Assembly (NCBI GenBank): GCA_002840055.1
Contig: PGZJ01000005.1
Location: 92,203 to 156,202 of the forward strand
DNA from: Gammaproteobacteria bacterium HGW-Gammaproteobacteria-11
GTDB taxonomy: Bacteria > Pseudomonadota > Gammaproteobacteria > Pseudomonadales > Pseudomonadaceae
DNA length: 64,000 bases
Reading direction: 5' to 3'
Below are positions 62,350-64,000 of the stretch, piece after piece. The notes under the pieces were generated by a model. The model was not told the DNA's origin and ran no database searches. It worked only from the letters and a program-made list of their open reading frames with translations. Position numbers and translations under genes: made by a program. Every line of letters starts with the position of its first letter. Position 1 is the stretch's first letter.

Positions 62350-62493
62350 GGTTTTCTCCGAAGCGGCAGCAGTTCATCCAACCAATCAAGGGTACAGCTT
62401 AGTCTGTCCAGCCGTGCTATCAAAGATCAGCGCAGGTGTATTTGCGTAGCCCTTTAAACCCGAAGGTTCCCTGCCAGGTCGCGGCCCCTGTGA

Positions 62494-63858
62494 TCACTCT
62501 TTTTTCTCTGGTCGCTTCCAGTCTTCAATCACGCGCTGCTTGACCCGGCTGATGGCCAGGGCGTTATCCGGTACATTCTGGGTGATGGTTGAACCCGCCC
62601 CGGTTACCGCCCCGGCACCGATCCTGACCGGGGCAACCAATGCGGTATTGGAGCCAATAAAGGCGCCGGCACCGATCTGTGTGACAAACTTGTTTACCCC
62701 ATCGTAGTTGCAAGTGATGGTTCCCGCGCCAATATTCGCGCCGTCTCCGACCTCTGCGTCACCCACATAGGACAGATGATTGATCTTGGCGCCGGCACCA
62801 ATGTCTGCCTTCTTGGTTTCAACAAAGTTGCCAATTTTTGCACCCTGTTGCAGTCGCGTTCCGGGACGCAGACGGGCATAGGGGCCGACATCACACTGTG
62901 GGCCAACCTCGGCACCATCAATATGGCTGAACGCCTTGATCACGCTGCCGGCGGCGATATGGCTGTTGCGTATCACGCAGTTGGGCTCAATCACCACACC
63001 GTCCTCGATCCGCACCTGGCCCTCAAAGACCACATTCACATCAATGAAGATATCCTGTCCTGCTTGCAGCTCGCCGCGGATATCCACACGCATGGGATCT
63101 GCCAGGCTTACCCCTTCTGCCATCAGGCGCTGGGTCTGGCGTTGTTGATAGGCCCGCTCCAGCGTAGCCAGCTGTTGCCTATTGTTGGCGCCCATGACCT
63201 CCTGCTCATCCTGCGGCTGGCAAACCTGCACGCCCACACCCTGGGCCACCGCCAGTGCAACCACGTCAGTCAGATAGTACTCGCCCTGGGCATTGCTGTT
63301 GGACAGGCTGTTCAGCCAGTGCGCTGCCTGTTCCCCCGGCAGCGCCATGATGCCGGTATTGCCCTCGCGGATCAGTAGCTGCGCGGCATTGGCGTCTTTC
63401 TGCTCGACGATAGCCAGTACCTGATTATCTGCTCCGCGGACAATCCGTCCATAGCCCGTAGGGTCCTGCATCTCTACCGTCAGCATGCCCAGACAGGCTT
63501 TACCCGCCTTGTCACTCAGGGCCTTGAGGGTTTCCACCCGCAACAGGGGTACATCGCCATACAGCACGAGAATCTGTTCGGCATCCTGAATATCCGGCAG
63601 GGCCTGTGCTACTGCGTGGCCGGTACCCAGTTGCTCGGACTGCAGCACCCAGTTGATATCCGCCGCTGCAAGCCGTTCGCGGACCAATTCGGCACCGTGG
63701 CCTATCACCACGTGGATACGTTGCGGTGACAAGGCCCGTGCACAATCAATCACATGTCCCAGCATCGCCTTACCGGCAACCGGATGCAGGACCTTGGGCA
63801 GTGCTGAACGCATACGGGTACCTTGACCGGCGGCGAGAATCACGACGTGCAGGTTCAT
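62494..63858 (-). CDS. glmU: bifunctional UDP-N-acetylglucosamine pyrophosphorylase/acetyltransferase
   Basis: A 454-residue enzyme making UDP-GlcNAc for peptidoglycan and LPS. The N-terminal uridyltransferase has [21 protein letters not shown]; the C-terminal left-handed beta-helix acetyltransferase has hexapeptide repeats and the [12 protein letters not shown] and [27 protein letters not shown] segments. The ATG at 63858 gives the normal length; the longer frame upstream translates only heptamer repeats. It is an oriC-proximal gene in Pseudomonas. Confidence 0.96.
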   Translation of the reverse strand: MNLHVVILAAGQGTRMRSALPKVLHPVAGKAMLGHVIDCARALSPQRIHVVIGHGAELVRERLAAADINWVLQSEQLGTGHAVAQALPDIQDAEQILVLYGDVPLLRVETLKALSDKAGKACLGMLTVEMQDPTGYGRIVRGADNQVLAIVEQKDANAAQLLIREGNTGIMALPGEQAAHWLNSLSNSNAQGEYYLTDVVALAVAQGVGVQVCQPQDEQEVMGANNRQQLATLERAYQQRQTQRLMAEGVSLADPMRVDIRGELQAGQDIFIDVNVVFEGQVRIEDGVVIEPNCVIRNSHIAAGSVIKAFSHIDGAEVGPQCDVGPYARLRPGTRLQQGAKIGNFVETKKADIGAGAKINHLSYVGDAEVGDGANIGAGTITCNYDGVNKFVTQIGAGAFIGSNTALVAPVRIGAGAVTGAGSTITQNVPDNALAISRVKQRVIEDWKRPEKKE

Positions 63859-63901
63859 CAATTGACCTTTGAGTGCAATGGGTGTGGGAGGGATGATAGC
63901 A

Positions 63902-64000
63902 AAGCTGCAAGCTGCAAGCTGCAAGCTGCAAGCTGCAAGCTGCAAGCTGCAAGCTGCAAGCTGCAAGCTGCAAGCTGCAAGCTGCAAGCTGCAAGCTGCA
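63902..64000. repeat. at least fourteen tandem AAGCTGC heptamers, running off the window
   Basis: AAGCTGC repeats perfectly for 99 bases upstream of glmU up to the last base given. Because seven is not a multiple of three, the array stays open in several frames and creates false coding signals. Confidence 0.97.

Noticed and set aside
63770..63994. Long reading frames with LQLAACS repeats upstream of glmU
   Set aside because: They only translate the AAGCTGC heptamer array, which stays open in several frames; no ribosome site or normal composition supports a protein.
63902..64000. Possible CRISPR array
   Set aside because: The units are seven bases long and directly adjacent, with no spacers and no cas genes.

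Overview
The window looks like chromosome from a Pseudomonadaceae gammaproteobacterium. The core genes follow the order I recall for the oriC-proximal PA53xx-PA55xx region of Pseudomonas aeruginosa (HU, rubBA, ubiCA, phoBR, response regulator, phoU-pstBACS, uvrD, zwf/hexR-like, pycR-pycAB, purEK, glmU). Base composition looks lower than that of P. aeruginosa, so a lineage such as Halopseudomonas is plausible; this is inference. I see no insertion sequence, prophage, tRNA, rRNA or CRISPR array. Coding density is high and no gene-free stretch exceeds 300 bases; the largest gaps are 49024-49314, 19020-19270, 7856-8104 and 26441-26685.

Layout. 1-7.9 kb is core: a deacylase-like/HDOD protein cut by the window edge, HU, rubredoxin and its reductase, ubiquinone genes ubiC-ubiA, phoB-phoR and an orphan response regulator. 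8.1-17.8 kb is an eleven-gene, same-strand operon-like block that I do not recognise as a described system. It encodes a peptidoglycan-binding CHAP hydrolase, a repeat protein resembling the L7/L12 C-terminal fold, a TPR protein, a highly charged helical protein, and seven proteins sharing one core module. That module is an N-terminal AQ-rich helix, an LGF-P-FY motif, amphipathic beta strands and a C-terminal VPAP..LEE..R helix. One copy has an OmpA peptidoglycan-binding domain nested inside it and two end in PASTA-like domains. None has a signal peptide. This is the main candidate for a new system.

17.9-26.7 kb holds an iron alcohol dehydrogenase, a cytochrome c551 and the phosphate operon pstSCAB-phoU, with PHO boxes before pstS, pstC and phoB. 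26.7-35.6 kb has a YciA thioesterase, a TRAP transporter, UvrD and a c-di-GMP protein. 35.6-42.8 kb has zwf and hexR around a clear HexR palindrome, a parvulin, an orphan formyltransferase-fold protein, a diguanylate cyclase, an ABC-F ATPase and a cold-shock/DUF1294 protein. 43.2-49.0 kb joins pyruvate carboxylase (pycR, pycA, pycB) to a SbtA/SbtB bicarbonate uptake pair, suggesting supply of bicarbonate for anaplerosis. 49.3-53.3 kb has purE-purK, a DUF3299 protein, a hydrolase and trmO.

53.5-57.6 kb encodes a three-part GMC flavin dehydrogenase (cytochrome, small subunit, catalytic subunit) whose catalytic subunit ends in a LecA/PA-IL-like lectin domain. Its upstream region shares an exact 17-base promoter-like string with the region before the eleven-gene block. 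57.6-64 kb holds a diguanylate cyclase, DUF3301, a parS-like ParB site, a CobW GTPase, a small secreted protein, DUF192, a YcgR-like PilZ protein and glmU. Tandem AAGCNGC-type heptamers recur in gaps between core genes, with the longest array at the right edge.
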